Positions 17,610 to 26,087 are shown, counted from the first letter of the stretch. The stretch: DNA of 64,000 nt from Rudaea cellulosilytica DSM 22992 (GCF_000378125.1 NZ_KB899241.1:843652-907651); one strand, 5' to 3'. The notes: generated from the sequence alone by a model not told the origin. Numbers and translations: made by a program.

Positions 17610-18629
17610 ATGAGCACAGCCCAAGCACCAATCGGTTCGGGCTTTAGCCGCGCCTCTACGACCGCCGACATCATTAGAGGTGTCGATCTAGTCGGCAAGG
17701 TGGCGATCGTCACAGGGGGCTACTCCGGCCTCGGACTTGAAACTGCGCGCACGCTCGCCTCCGCGGGCGCGCGAATCATCGTGCCGGCGCGCGACGTCGA
17801 ACGTGCGCGCAAGGCCATCGCCGAAGCAGGCGGTGGAATGGAAGTTCAGTCGATGGATCTCACCGACCCCCGTTCGATCGATGGCTTCGCGCGCGATTTC
17901 GTCGAAACAGGCCTGCCACTTCATGTGCTCATCAATAACGCCGGCATCATGGCGCTGCCCGAACTGAAGCGCGATGCACAAGGCAATGAGCTACAGTTTT
18001 CCACCAACCACCTCGGTCATTTCCGGCTGACCTTGCGACTCTGGCCTGCTCTCAGGCGGGCCGGTGGCGCCCGTGTTGTGTCCGTCTCGTCCGCTGGACA
18101 CCGCTTCTCGCCGGTCGTCTTCGACGACATCAATTTCGAGCGCCGCGACTATGAGCCTTTCAAGGCCTATGGCCAGTCGAAGACGGCCAACATTCTGTTC
18201 GCGGTCGGCCTCGACCGGCGAGGCAAGGACGAGGGCATTCGTGCGTTCGCACTCCATCCGGGCGGGATCGCGGGAACGAATCTCGGCACACACGTCGGGG
18301 TGGAGATGCTGAAAAAGACCGGGTTCGTCGATGAGACCGGCCGGCCAGTCGTCGATCTGACCCGCGACCTGAAATCGGTGCCGCAGGGCGCGGCCACCCA
18401 CGTCTGGTGCGCGGTCAGTCCGCAACTCGACGGCAAAGGTGGGGTGTTTTGCGCCGATTCCGATATCACGCCCGTACTGCCGGAGGGTGGTTCCCCCGAC
18501 CTGGCCACCGAAGATCGCACCAATCGCGGCACCGGTGTCCAAGCCTATGCGATCGACCCGGATGCGGCCGAGGAGCTTTGGCGCGAAAGCGAGAAAATCA
18601 CCAACGTCTCCATCCAACGCCCGTCGTGA
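17610..18629 (+). CDS. Short-chain dehydrogenase (retinol-dehydrogenase-like)
   Basis: ATG 17610 is chosen for its AAAGGAAAT ribosome site; an in-frame start 54 bases upstream lacks one. About 339 residues. Cofactor motif TGGYSGLG (about 34-41), VPARDVERAR favouring NADP, NNAGIM (about 115), FSTNHLGHF, Ser in SVSSAGH and catalytic YGQSKTANILF (about 190). The long C-terminus and FSTNHLGHF are typical of the WW-oxidoreductase/retinol-dehydrogenase-like subgroup. Likely cytoplasmic. It may act with the upstream aldo/keto reductase, although 260 bp with a pseudogene relic separates them. Confidence 0.9.
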   Translation: MSTAQAPIGSGFSRASTTADIIRGVDLVGKVAIVTGGYSGLGLETARTLASAGARIIVPARDVERARKAIAEAGGGMEVQSMDLTDPRSIDGFARDFVETGLPLHVLINNAGIMALPELKRDAQGNELQFSTNHLGHFRLTLRLWPALRRAGGARVVSVSSAGHRFSPVVFDDINFERRDYEPFKAYGQSKTANILFAVGLDRRGKDEGIRAFALHPGGIAGTNLGTHVGVEMLKKTGFVDETGRPVVDLTRDLKSVPQGAATHVWCAVSPQLDGKGGVFCADSDITPVLPEGGSPDLATEDRTNRGTGVQAYAIDPDAAEELWRESEKITNVSIQRPS

Positions 18630-18943
18630 TGTGATGGGCAATTCCGTCGTTCGGCACCGAATAACTTGCGAGAGTCGGGTGCCCCAGCGGGCAACCCAGC
18701 GATAACCTCCTCATGGCGTCACCGCGCAGCCTAGTTGCAGCCATTCGTTATCGACAGCTATGGGTCGCGTCCGGACGACCGAGTTCGGCCAATACCTGAG
18801 ATTGCCGAACTACAAAGCCAATCCCAAATCCGCCGAGAAGAATTGCTCGAGGCCGGCAACTGGGCGGATGGTGCCTGCCACCGAGCTAGGCACTCGACAT
18901 CGCAACCTTCTCACCTGTGGATCATCTCGTGGCCGCGGTGCGT
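18630..18943. other. Intergenic region, no gene recognised
   Basis: 314 bp between convergent genes. Contains a phrase (GACCGAGTTCGGCCAATA near 18777-18795) that recurs with one change near 19970-19988 (GACCGAGTTCAGCCAATA) in the next convergent gap. Otherwise nothing recognisable. Confidence 0.4.
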
Positions 18944-19444
18944 TCACTCTCCGCCTGCAAGCAACTCATCCAACTGCGCGAACTGTTCGGGCAGTCCTTC
19001 TGCCGAACCGGCAATGGCTTCGTCGCGGGCCGCTTTTGTGGGGTAGAGTTCGTGCAGGGTGACCAGCGTCTTGCCGGCACGTTCTTCGAACGTCACCGTG
19101 GTTACGGCACCTTGATCGCTTTCTTCGTTTGTCCATACGAGGCGCTTGTGCGGCGTTACTTCTCGGTACGTGCCGAAGAACGTCATCGGTTGATCGAAGG
19201 CCGGATGGCGGAACACGAGGCGATAGGCGCCTCCGGTGCGAATATCCATGTCACACGAGACCAGCGACATGCCTGCCGACTTCGGAATCCACCAACGCTT
19301 GAACAATTCGGGTTTGCTCCACGCTTCGAAAACGACGTGCGCCGGGGCATCGAACGTTCGCGTGGCGACGAGTTCGCGGTCGGACTTGCGTTCCACGGCG
19401 GTGCGGTTCATGGCGGCGGGACTACCTTCTTTTTCTTTGGGCAT
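18944..19444 (-). CDS. SRPBCC (AHSA1-like) domain protein
   Basis: 166 residues with the START/Bet v1-like fold of AHSA1 proteins: ATRTFDAPAHVVFEAWSKPELFKRWW at about 28-53, FFGTYREVTPHKRLVWTNE in the middle and TVTFEERAGKTLVTLHEL near the end. These proteins bind hydrophobic ligands in a helix-grip cavity. The start overlaps the end of the ArsR-type regulator by 23 bases, the usual two-gene ArsR-SRPBCC cassette, so both are made from one mRNA. Ligand unknown. Confidence 0.9.
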   Translation of the reverse strand: MPKEKEGSPAAMNRTAVERKSDRELVATRTFDAPAHVVFEAWSKPELFKRWWIPKSAGMSLVSCDMDIRTGGAYRLVFRHPAFDQPMTFFGTYREVTPHKRLVWTNEESDQGAVTTVTFEERAGKTLVTLHELYPTKAARDEAIAGSAEGLPEQFAQLDELLAGGE

Positions 19445-19784
19445 CTGCTTTTTCCTTGCGTTTCAATTGCTCGACAATCTTGTCCAACGCGTCGAAGCGT
19501 GCGCTCCAGAGTTGGCGGTGCCATTCGATCCAGGCCGCCTCTTCTTCCAGCCGACGTAGTCCGAGCTTGCAGGTTCGGACGCGTCCGACCTTCTCCGTCG
19601 TCACGAGCCCCGCCTGCTCCAAGACACTGACGTGTTTCTTCATGCCCGTGAGGGTCATGTGAAACCTTTGGGCAAGATCGGTGATTGAGGCGTCTGAACT
19701 CCCGAGTTGCTCCAGCACGCCGCGCCGGGTGACATCGGATAGCGCGGCGAACGTTGTGTCGAGGCGAGCTTGATAGTGAACCAT
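19422..19784 (-). CDS. ArsR-family regulator
   Basis: The start is set at MVHYQARLDTTFAALSD (19784), which is where the winged-helix domain begins in this family; the longer frame upstream is not conserved in type. 120 residues: DVTRRGVLEQLGSSDASITDLAQRFHMTLTGMKKHVSVLEQAGLVTTEKVGRVRTCKL is the HTH, followed by a helical end with WIEWHRQLWSARFDALD. It lacks the Cys metal-site of true ArsR/SmtB proteins. It belongs to the group paired with SRPBCC proteins, here overlapping the next gene. Confidence 0.9.
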   Translation of the reverse strand: MVHYQARLDTTFAALSDVTRRGVLEQLGSSDASITDLAQRFHMTLTGMKKHVSVLEQAGLVTTEKVGRVRTCKLGLRRLEEEAAWIEWHRQLWSARFDALDKIVEQLKRKEKADAQRKRR

Positions 19785-20018
19785 ATGGTTCACTGTAAAG
19801 CTCGCATGAGTGATTTGCAAGCGGATGACCCACGAGCGCAATTCGCACGTAGCTCCTCTGCCGCTCCGAACCCAAACGGCGCCCACCAAGCGTGGGGCAA
19901 AGTTCCGACCGGCGGCTTTGTGGCAGCCAGATCAAGACATCGGATGACTCTTCACAGTCGCATCCAGATGACCGAGTTCAGCCAATAGGGGACAACCGTC
20001 AGATTTGGTTCGCCGCCG

Positions 20019-20624
20019 CTATGTCGTTCTCAGACGACTGGTAGATTGCTTCGCAATCTCCCAGAACAGCAATGCGTTGCCAGCAGCTCGCGCAGCCAAC
20101 ATGGCGCCGTGTATTGACGCCATGAGCAAAGCGGCCTCAGCCGACGGCACATCCGCCAGTTGCATTCTGCCCTTTGATTTCCCCTCCTCCATGGTTGCAG
20201 TAATCCATGAGTGGAGGTCTTTGAAGTGACCTTTGACCTCAGCCGCGACTTCGGCAGGAATAGCCGGTAATTCCGCCGCTAGCAAAGCGCAAATGCAGAT
20301 TGGAGGATTGGATCCTTCAATGCATTCCGCCCAAAAACGACAATAAGCAACAAGACGCTCCAAGGGATCATCTGTCAAATCATCAAGTGATTGCAGACCA
20401 CGCCGCACTGCATCTCGATGGAGGGCAACCGTTGCCTTCACCAAATCGGCCTTGGTTGGGAAGTGATGGTGAATGCTGGCCTTTCTTACGCCCACCAACT
20501 CCGCAAGGTCTGCGTAACTGAAGCTGTTGTAGCCCCCCGATGCCAGCAGCTCATTCGTCCGCTGAATGATCTCCTGAGCTTTCGGCGAATACTGCAACTG
20601 CGAATCTGGTCTGGCTGAAGTCAT
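20019..20624 (-). CDS. TetR-family repressor
   Basis: The ATG at 20624 shares one base with the stop of the upstream membrane-protein gene (TGATG), so the pair is translationally coupled. About 201 residues. HTH at about 15-60 (AQEIIQRTNELLASGGYNSFSYADLAELVGVRKASIHHHFPTKADLVKATV). The C-terminal domain contains CICALLAAELPAIPAEV, of the TetR_C_11-like type often linked to reductases. It probably represses its own operon through the 16-bp palindrome at 21150-21165. Ligand unknown. Confidence 0.9.
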   Translation of the reverse strand: MTSARPDSQLQYSPKAQEIIQRTNELLASGGYNSFSYADLAELVGVRKASIHHHFPTKADLVKATVALHRDAVRRGLQSLDDLTDDPLERLVAYCRFWAECIEGSNPPICICALLAAELPAIPAEVAAEVKGHFKDLHSWITATMEEGKSKGRMQLADVPSAEAALLMASIHGAMLAARAAGNALLFWEIAKQSTSRLRTT

Positions 20625-21118
20625 CAAGTGACTGCCTTGCTTTGAACGACTCTCCGCTTGTAAAGCGCACGTATCTGTAAAGGAATGCCAATTATCAGAA
20701 TCAAAAATAGCGCACCCTGCGCGCCGAGCAAAAGCGGGTCTTTCATATCGGTCACGAGTGGATTGCCGACGGGCAGTCTGCGCAAACTTTCACTTACCGT
20801 GGGAACCATGAGGAGGAACACGCTGATGCTGAGTGAAATCGTTTCAATGTACTTCCCGAATCGGTTCGCGGTGGGCCATCTGGAGATGCCATAGCCCAGA
20901 AGAAGCACCACAAGCGTGATGGTCGCGATGATTGAGCTTATAGGCTGATGCGCAATCGGATAAACCGTGAGCACGCCCAACAACATGAACCAGAAGTAGG
21001 CGCGCCCTGCACTCGTTTCAGGAACGATTCGTCCGTACTTGATAAGCATGTAAGCGGCAAGAGGTATGGCAGGAAGGCTTCCCAGCGTGTGAAGCCAGCC
21101 AAGTGGAGAAATGCCCAT
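20624..21118 (-). CDS. Small polytopic membrane protein
   Basis: 164 residues with about four hydrophobic helices (about 8-25, 41-58, 62-80, 95-112) and a last one near 130-150. No recognised catalytic motif. The sequence begins MGISPLGWLHTLGSLPAIPLA and resembles uncharacterised DUF2306-like membrane proteins with a conserved His in the first helix; this resemblance is weak. First gene of a two-gene operon with a TetR regulator. Expression is probably controlled by that regulator. Confidence 0.75.
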   Translation of the reverse strand: MGISPLGWLHTLGSLPAIPLAAYMLIKYGRIVPETSAGRAYFWFMLLGVLTVYPIAHQPISSIIATITLVVLLLGYGISRWPTANRFGKYIETISLSISVFLLMVPTVSESLRRLPVGNPLVTDMKDPLLLGAQGALFLILIIGIPLQIRALYKRRVVQSKAVT

Positions 21119-21149
21119 GGAGTTGTTCCAGTAGAAGGGAAACGCATAC

Positions 21150-21165
21150 TACCTTCTAGTAGGTA
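21150..21165. promoter_or_regulatory. Palindromic operator upstream of membrane protein/TetR operon
   Basis: TACCTTCTAGTAGGTA, a 16-bp palindrome with one mismatched pair, 32 bases upstream of the membrane-protein start. The form TACCTnCTAGnAGGTA is like many TetR sites. It probably binds the TetR protein encoded second in the operon. Confidence 0.6.
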
Positions 21166-21206
21166 GACAGTCAACCCTAGTGTTCTTGCGTTTTGCGAAG
21201 AAGCGT

Positions 21207-21224
21207 ATATGATGTGCATCATAT
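21207..21224. promoter_or_regulatory. Palindromic operator at start of TetR gene 21223
   Basis: ATATGATG-TG-CATCATAT, a perfect 8+2+8 inverted repeat overlapping the probable start codon of the TetR gene. The same core ATGATG-N2-CATCAT recurs at 21838-21851 upstream of the adjacent dehydrogenase. Confidence 0.7.
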
Positions 21225-21798
21225 GAAACGAATGAATACCCGATCCAAGGAAGCCACACACGAGCGCATCGTCGAAACCGCCGCGCGCGCCATCCGTCGT
21301 AGTGGTTACGACGGCACCAGTGTCGTGGACATCATGAAGGAAGCTGGCCTGACCCATGGTGGCTTCTACGCTCACTTTGCTTCGCGCGAGGGCATGCTGG
21401 TGGAAGCAGCGAGGCGGGCCTGTGCGGAGTCGGCAGCCATAGCGGCGGACGTGGTTGCCAGTGTGCCCCCAGAACAGGCTTTGACCTATATGCTCCAGGC
21501 CTACCTCTCGCGAGAAAACCTAGAGCAGGTGGAGCGGGGATGCCCGCTGGCCGCGCTGGGCTCGGAGACCGTGCGCCAAGCGCCCGAAGTCCGGCGCGTA
21601 ACCACCCGGCACATCAAGGAAATGGTCGATCTTGTTGCCCGCCAGTCGCCAGATTGGGGGCAGCCCGGTGCTCACGAACGCGCCCTGGTGACCGTCGCCA
21701 CCATGGTCGGCACCTTGCTGTTGGCCCGCGTCGTCGACGAGCCCACGCTATCCGACAGCCTGCGCACGGCTGCGTTGAAGCACCTGCCCATCGCTTGA
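21223..21798 (+). CDS. TetR-family repressor
   Basis: 191 residues from ATG 21223; ATG 21232 (MNTRSKEATHERI) is equally possible and neither has a good ribosome site. HTH at about 12-55 (RIVETAARAIRRSGYDGTSVVDIMKEAGLTHGGFYAHFASREGMLVEAARRA). The GGFYAHF recognition helix and the TetR_C_6-like end with GCPLAALGSE place it in the NemR/AcuR-like group, whose members often sense electrophiles through Cys. It has Cys residues at CAESAA and RGCPL. Matching operators lie at its own start and before the dehydrogenase 84 bp downstream, so it likely controls both. Confidence 0.9.
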   Translation: MKRMNTRSKEATHERIVETAARAIRRSGYDGTSVVDIMKEAGLTHGGFYAHFASREGMLVEAARRACAESAAIAADVVASVPPEQALTYMLQAYLSRENLEQVERGCPLAALGSETVRQAPEVRRVTTRHIKEMVDLVARQSPDWGQPGAHERALVTVATMVGTLLLARVVDEPTLSDSLRTAALKHLPIA

Positions 21799-21837
21799 CG
21801 CCACTGAAATCTACTGATCTTTCGATCGCTCGCAAAT

Positions 21838-21851
21838 ATGATGATCATCAT
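21838..21851. promoter_or_regulatory. Palindromic operator upstream of dehydrogenase 21882
   Basis: ATGATGATCATCAT, a perfect 14-bp palindrome 31 bases before the dehydrogenase ATG. It matches the core of the site at 21207-21224, which marks both as targets of the TetR protein encoded between them. Confidence 0.7.
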
Positions 21852-21881
21852 TCAAATATCAAACACTGAAGGAAAAACAGC

Positions 21882-22718
21882 ATGAATACGAAGAATAAAG
21901 TGGCCCTCGTAACGGGGGCCTCATCGGGCATAGGCGAAGCCACTGCACTGCAGCTCTCAAAGGCGGGTTACAAGGTATACGGAACCAGCCGGCGCGGCGG
22001 CAAGGCGCCCCAACGAGCATTCGAGATGCTGCCGCTCGACGTAACGAGCGACGAATCGGTCGACGCCGCGGTCGGAGAGGTGATCCGATTGGAAGGTCGC
22101 ATCGATCTACTCGTGAACAATGCCGGGTTCAGCGTTGCGCCCGCGGGAGCGGAGGAAAGCTCCATCGAGCAGGCGCAGGCGATCTTCGACACCAACTTCT
22201 TCGGAACAGTACGGATGACTCGCGCCGTCGTGCCCTATATGCGACGCCAAGGGAGTGGCCGCATCATCAACATCGGCTCCGTGCTTGGCTTCCTTCCGAT
22301 GCCGTATGGAGCGTTATACGCGGCAACCAAGCACGCAATCGAGGGCTACTCAGAATCGCTCGATCATGAACTGCGCACGAGGGGCATTCGGGTTTCAGTC
22401 ATCGAGCCCGCATTCACAAAGACGCAGTTCGAGGCGAACTTCATAGAACCGGACACGAAGCTCGACGAATACCGCGAGGTGCGTGCAGCCTTGGCGGAAA
22501 GAACAAAGGTGCTTGTCGAGGCTGGAGACAAACCTAGTGTTGTCGCTGATGTCGTGTTGCGAGCCGCGCTCGCGGCTCACCCGAAGCGCCGATACACAGC
22601 CGGTGGACGGGCGCGCGGCCTGCAATTCCTTCGCAAATACGCACCGGCCACCCTGATGGATTCCGGGATCCGAAGAGACCTTCAACTCGATGTGCCGCAG
22701 GCAAGGAGGACATCATGA
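21882..22718 (+). CDS. Short-chain dehydrogenase/reductase
   Basis: 278 residues. ATG follows a GAAGGA ribosome site. TGASSGIGEA (about 10-19), NNAGFSVAPAG (about 82), INIGSVLGF, catalytic YAATKHAIEGYSE (about 150) and PAFTKTQFEANF are all of the oxidoreductase group that uses NADP(H) (TSRR at the second strand). The end is longer than FabG-type enzymes. It overlaps the next gene by four bases (ATGA) and so is coupled to it. Likely induced when the upstream TetR protein binds its ligand; the NemR-like context suggests a role in reducing reactive carbonyls or quinones. This is inference. Confidence 0.92.
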   Translation: MNTKNKVALVTGASSGIGEATALQLSKAGYKVYGTSRRGGKAPQRAFEMLPLDVTSDESVDAAVGEVIRLEGRIDLLVNNAGFSVAPAGAEESSIEQAQAIFDTNFFGTVRMTRAVVPYMRRQGSGRIINIGSVLGFLPMPYGALYAATKHAIEGYSESLDHELRTRGIRVSVIEPAFTKTQFEANFIEPDTKLDEYREVRAALAERTKVLVEAGDKPSVVADVVLRAALAAHPKRRYTAGGRARGLQFLRKYAPATLMDSGIRRDLQLDVPQARRTS

Positions 22719-23722
22719 AAGCCTTCATCGTGGATCGGTACGGCAAAAAGGAACTAATGCGGCTTGGCGATACGCCGAGACCTCAGCTTCTGGACGATGA
22801 TGTATTGATCGAAGTCCATGCAGCAGGCGTGAACCTGCTGGATTCCAAGATCAAGAGTGGCGAGTTCAAGCTGATCCTGCCTTATCGCATGCCGCTGGTA
22901 TTGGGTCATGACGTGGCCGGCGTCGTGGTGCAAGTTGGATCGCGAGTTCGACAATTCAAAGCCGGCGACCAGGTCTATGCGCGGGCGCCCGATCACCGCA
23001 TCGGTACGTTTGCTGAGTTCATCGCCGTGAATGAAAACGATGTCGCGCCCAAACCCATGAATATCACCATGGAAGAAGCGGCCTCGATCCCGCTGGTCGG
23101 CTTGACGGCTTGGCAGGCCCTGATTGAAAAAGCCCACCTAGTGAAGGGGCAGAAGGTGTTCATCCAGGCGGGGTCAGGCGGTGTAGGCACCTTCGCCATT
23201 CAACTGGCCAAGCATGTTGGGGCGACGGTAGCCACCACCACGAGCGGCGCCAATACCGAGCTGGTAAAGAGTCTCGGCGCAGACGTAATCATCGACTACC
23301 GCAAGGACGACTTCGAGAAAGTTCTGCAAAACTACGATGTGGTCCTGCACAGTCAGAATGCGGCGGCGCTCGAGAAGTCCCTACGCGTACTGAAATCCGG
23401 CGGAACTCTCATCTCGATTTCCGGCCCTCCTGATCCCGCATTCGCAAAGGGCATCGGAGCGCCGTGGTTCGTTAGGCTCATTGCCCGCCTGTTGAGTGCG
23501 GGTGTCAGGAGAAAGGCAGCCCGCCGCGATCTTAGGTATTCGTTCCTGTTCATGCGTTCGAACGGACAGCAGTTGCGGGAGATAACTCGGCTTATCGAGG
23601 CTGGCGTCATTCGCCCCGTAATGGACAGGGTCTTCCCGTTTGAGTCGGCTAATGAGGCCCTGGCCTACGTCGAAACAGGTCGCGCGAAGGGCAAAGTCGT
23701 CGTCAAGATCAAGCGAGATTGA
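22715..23722 (+). CDS. NADP-dependent oxidoreductase, zinc-free MDR family
   Basis: 335 residues. GroES-like N-terminal domain (VDRYGKKELMRLGDTPRP, VLGHDVAGVVVQVGSRV at about 62-78, GDQVYAR), then a Rossmann domain with AGSGGVGTFAIQLAKHVGATVATTTS (about 150-175). Zinc ligands of alcohol dehydrogenases are absent, so it belongs with quinone oxidoreductase / enoyl reductase-type MDR proteins. ATGA overlap with the preceding dehydrogenase indicates one operon. Likely reduces quinones or conjugated enones using NADPH. Length is normal. Confidence 0.92.
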   Translation: MKAFIVDRYGKKELMRLGDTPRPQLLDDDVLIEVHAAGVNLLDSKIKSGEFKLILPYRMPLVLGHDVAGVVVQVGSRVRQFKAGDQVYARAPDHRIGTFAEFIAVNENDVAPKPMNITMEEAASIPLVGLTAWQALIEKAHLVKGQKVFIQAGSGGVGTFAIQLAKHVGATVATTTSGANTELVKSLGADVIIDYRKDDFEKVLQNYDVVLHSQNAAALEKSLRVLKSGGTLISISGPPDPAFAKGIGAPWFVRLIARLLSAGVRRKAARRDLRYSFLFMRSNGQQLREITRLIEAGVIRPVMDRVFPFESANEALAYVETGRAKGKVVVKIKRD

Positions 23723-23762
23723 TTCGTGCGGCCACCAATGCACAAATGAACGGCGCCGAGAA

Positions 23763-23823
23763 CGTACAGGGAAGGAACAGGGAACGACTAGGCAATGCAG
23801 ACAACTCGCCGCTGCGCATCGCT
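23763..23823 (+). repeat. Partial copy of dispersed ACAGGGAA repeat (copy A)
   Basis: The phrase ACAGGGAAGGAACAGGGAAC then GACTAGGCAATGC, continuing to GCATCGCTC, matches the 3' part of the larger repeats at 37510-37727 and 43466-43684. Only about 60 bp are present here, fused to a broken hydrolase gene. Confidence 0.7.
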
Positions 23824-24124
23824 CAGCGTCTGGTTTCGGCCAATAGCGGCGCTGCTCACGTTGTCGGCGACCATGCGCAGATCATCGGCTTCGACGGTGC
23901 CGTACGAGTGATCAGCGCCAATGGCCAGCACTGGGATTGTCAGCTTGCCCTGCGCGACAAATTCCCGATTGTCGACTCCGTCTTGGGTGAAGGCCGCGAA
24001 CTGCTCGAACGCGTCGTGGATGGCGTGCGGCGATGCGTAGAGCTGTGCGTAGTGGTCGCGGGTCTGCTCGTCGATCGCCGCAGGATTCGTCGACAGTTCG
24101 TTGTAGAAGCGGTCGAGCAGAATT
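23824..24124 (-). pseudogene. C-terminal fragment of an alpha/beta hydrolase
   Basis: Reading the minus strand from 24120 gives about 100 residues: LLDRFYNELSTNPAAIDEQT, then a Tyr-rich cap helix, a stretch with FTQDGVDN, and KLTIPVLAIGADHSYG. IPVLAIGADHSYG is the strand and acid-residue loop of epoxide-hydrolase/dehalogenase-like enzymes, followed by a helix ADDLRMVADNVSSA. The fragment lacks the nucleophile half and loses its C-terminal His segment where it meets the repeat copy at 23763-23823. No start codon or ribosome site fits. A decayed gene truncated on both sides. Confidence 0.65.
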
Positions 24125-24136
24125 CGTTTGAGTTTT

Positions 24137-24198
24137 CGTTCGATCCCTCGATCAAAGGCCAGACCGGTCGCTTCGCGTATAGGTTCGTGAAGCCCTGA
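24137..24198 (+). pseudogene. 3' tail of a COG4798-like methyltransferase gene
   Basis: Encodes FDPSIKGQTGRFAYRFVKP and a stop, differing from the end of the gene at 12870-13502 in only two of 19 residues. The DNA is also similar, including bases just after the stop (TGACAGAT). A stray gene end fused head-on to the hydrolase fragment. Confidence 0.7.
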
Positions 24199-24459
24199 CA
24201 GATGTCGTGTGATCCTCGCGAAGAGAGCTTAAGAGACAGGCAAAATCGCCGCTCATCGCCCGACGCGCGCGGCGTTCAAGTTCGTGATCGCCAAAGTGGG
24301 CAGTTTTTTATCGACCGCCAAGAGATCGAGGAAACTCCCGTCATTTACTTCGGGGGTTATCTGCCGGTATATAGCGCACGGCAGCCGGCGCGCGCCTGTT
24401 GAAAGACTGCAACGGTCTTCTATGATGAAGGCATCCGCAAGTTCGGAGCCTTCGTCTAC

Positions 24460-25386
24460 ATGAATCGACTCGAAGCAATGTCCGTCCTTCTGCTGACGGT
24501 GGAGAAGGGCACACTGACGGCGGCGGCCAAGGAGCTCCACATGCCGCTGCCGACCGTGAGCCGCAAGATCAGCGAGCTGGAGGCGCATCTTGGCGCCAAA
24601 CTGCTTCAGCGCTCCACGCGCAAGCTCACATTGACCGAAGCCGGACGCAGCTATGTCGATGGCGTGCGCCGCATCCTTGAAGATGTCGATGAGGTCGAGC
24701 GACGGGCGACGGGCGAATACCAAGTGCCGCGCGGGGAACTCGTGCTGACTGCGCCCGTTCTGTTTGGACAAAAATACATATTGCCCCTGGTCACCGATTT
24801 TCTGGCGCAGTTTCCCGACATCAACATCCGCTTGTTGTTGTCGGATCGCAACCTTCATCTGTTCGACGAGGATGTGGACATGGCCGTGCGCATCGGCGTC
24901 TTGCCCAACAGTCGCATGCGCGCGACGCGCATTGGCAGCATGGACACGCTCACCTGTGCGACGCCCGAACTCCTGGCCACTCACGGCAAGCCAAAGCACC
25001 CTTCCGACATGGAGCGGTTGCCGTGTGTGGTCTTCACGGCACCCACGACGGCGACTTGGTTGTTTCGCGAATCTGTCAGTCGCAAGGAGTTTGGCGTGGA
25101 CATCCGGCCGCGCTTGTCCGTGACTTCGGCCGAGGCGGCGATTCAAGCGGCTCTGCGGCATACAGGCTTTACGCGTGTGTATCGGTATCACTGCGCCGAG
25201 CATCTGCGCGCGGGCGCATTGGTCCAGGTGTTGCGCAAGTTCGATGTCGCTCCGCTGCCCGTCCACCTGATCCACGGATCGCAAGGGCAGCTGCCATTGA
25301 AGATGCGCACCTTTTTGGATTTCGCTGTGCCGCGCCTGCGGGATGAACTCGCCTTAATGAGCGCCTCTAACTCTTCCACAAAATGA
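24460..25386 (+). CDS. LysR-family transcriptional regulator
   Basis: 308 residues. HTH at 1-60 (MNRLEAMSVLLLTVEKGTLTAAAKELHMPLPTVSRKISELEAHLGAKLLQRSTRKLTLTEAG). Effector domain from about 90 (PRGELVLTAPVLFGQKYILPLVTDFLAQFPDINIRLLL). PRGxLxLTAP again marks the CrgA-like clade. It lies 101 bp upstream of, and in the same direction as, the AhpD-like gene, rather than in the usual divergent layout. That downstream gene is its most likely target. Confidence 0.9.
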   Translation: MNRLEAMSVLLLTVEKGTLTAAAKELHMPLPTVSRKISELEAHLGAKLLQRSTRKLTLTEAGRSYVDGVRRILEDVDEVERRATGEYQVPRGELVLTAPVLFGQKYILPLVTDFLAQFPDINIRLLLSDRNLHLFDEDVDMAVRIGVLPNSRMRATRIGSMDTLTCATPELLATHGKPKHPSDMERLPCVVFTAPTTATWLFRESVSRKEFGVDIRPRLSVTSAEAAIQAALRHTGFTRVYRYHCAEHLRAGALVQVLRKFDVAPLPVHLIHGSQGQLPLKMRTFLDFAVPRLRDELALMSASNSSTK

Positions 25387-25487
25387 AAGATCGATTTTCA
25401 AAATCGCTGGCTTATTCTTTCTGAGGTAAGGGTCTAATCTTCTGCGCCACCGATGCCATTCCGGCACCGGATCACAGGAGACTCACC

Positions 25488-26039
25488 ATGGCACGCCTCA
25501 ACATCCCGACCATCGACCAAGCCCCGACCAAGTCGCAGCCGATCCTGCAAAACTATGTGAAAGTTCTTGGCCTGGTCCCGAACTTCTTCGCGCTCATCTC
25601 CCAGTCGCCTGATGCGCTGAAAGCGATCGCTGACATGCATGGGGCACTGGGCAAGAGCCTGGGTCATAAGACGCGCGAGCGCATCCACGTGATGACGGCC
25701 GAGGTCAACGGCTGTAACTACTGCTTGTCGGCGCACACCTTCCTGGGCGGCAAGCTCCAGGGCCTGACGGCCGAAGATATGGAACTCAACCGCACGGGTC
25801 ACTCCACCGACCCCCAGGCCGATGCCGCACTCCAGTTCGCCTACAAGATCGCCAAGTCGCGCGGGCACATCGAAGACGCCGATGTGGAAGGGGTGCGCGC
25901 GGCCGGCTTTACCGATGCTCAGATCGTGGACATCGTGGCTGAGACCGCGTTTAGCTTCATCACCAACATCTTCAACAATACCTTCAAGACGGAAATCGAC
26001 GCGGCGTTCCCGCCGCTTCAGACCAAGAAAGCGGCGTGA
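25488..26039 (+). CDS. AhpD-like carboxymuconolactone decarboxylase family protein
   Basis: 183 residues after AGGAGAC. Members of this all-helical family act as alkylhydroperoxidase or decarboxylase-like proteins. The redox motif NGCNYCLSAHTF (about 64-75) has the CxxC followed by His of AhpD-type peroxidase-related enzymes. Start MARLNIPTIDQAP and LGLVPNFFALISQSPDAL are typical of the uncharacterised peroxidase-related subgroup. It probably reduces organic peroxides or a related substrate in the cytoplasm. Ends in a strong terminator. Confidence 0.9.
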   Translation: MARLNIPTIDQAPTKSQPILQNYVKVLGLVPNFFALISQSPDALKAIADMHGALGKSLGHKTRERIHVMTAEVNGCNYCLSAHTFLGGKLQGLTAEDMELNRTGHSTDPQADAALQFAYKIAKSRGHIEDADVEGVRAAGFTDAQIVDIVAETAFSFITNIFNNTFKTEIDAAFPPLQTKKAA

Positions 26040-26054
26040 TGCGCTTTCCACGAA

Positions 26055-26085
26055 CCGGGCGCTCGCAAGGGCGCCCGGCTTTTTG
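26055..26085 (+). terminator. Rho-independent terminator
   Basis: Stem CCGGGCGC / GCGCCCGG with an eight-base loop followed by TTTTT, 15 bases after the AhpD-like stop and just before the end of the convergent TetR gene. Confidence 0.9.
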
Positions 26086-26087
26086 TC

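Noticed and set aside
24253-25284. 343-codon minus-strand open frame
   Set aside because: Shadow of the LysR gene on the plus strand; no motif.
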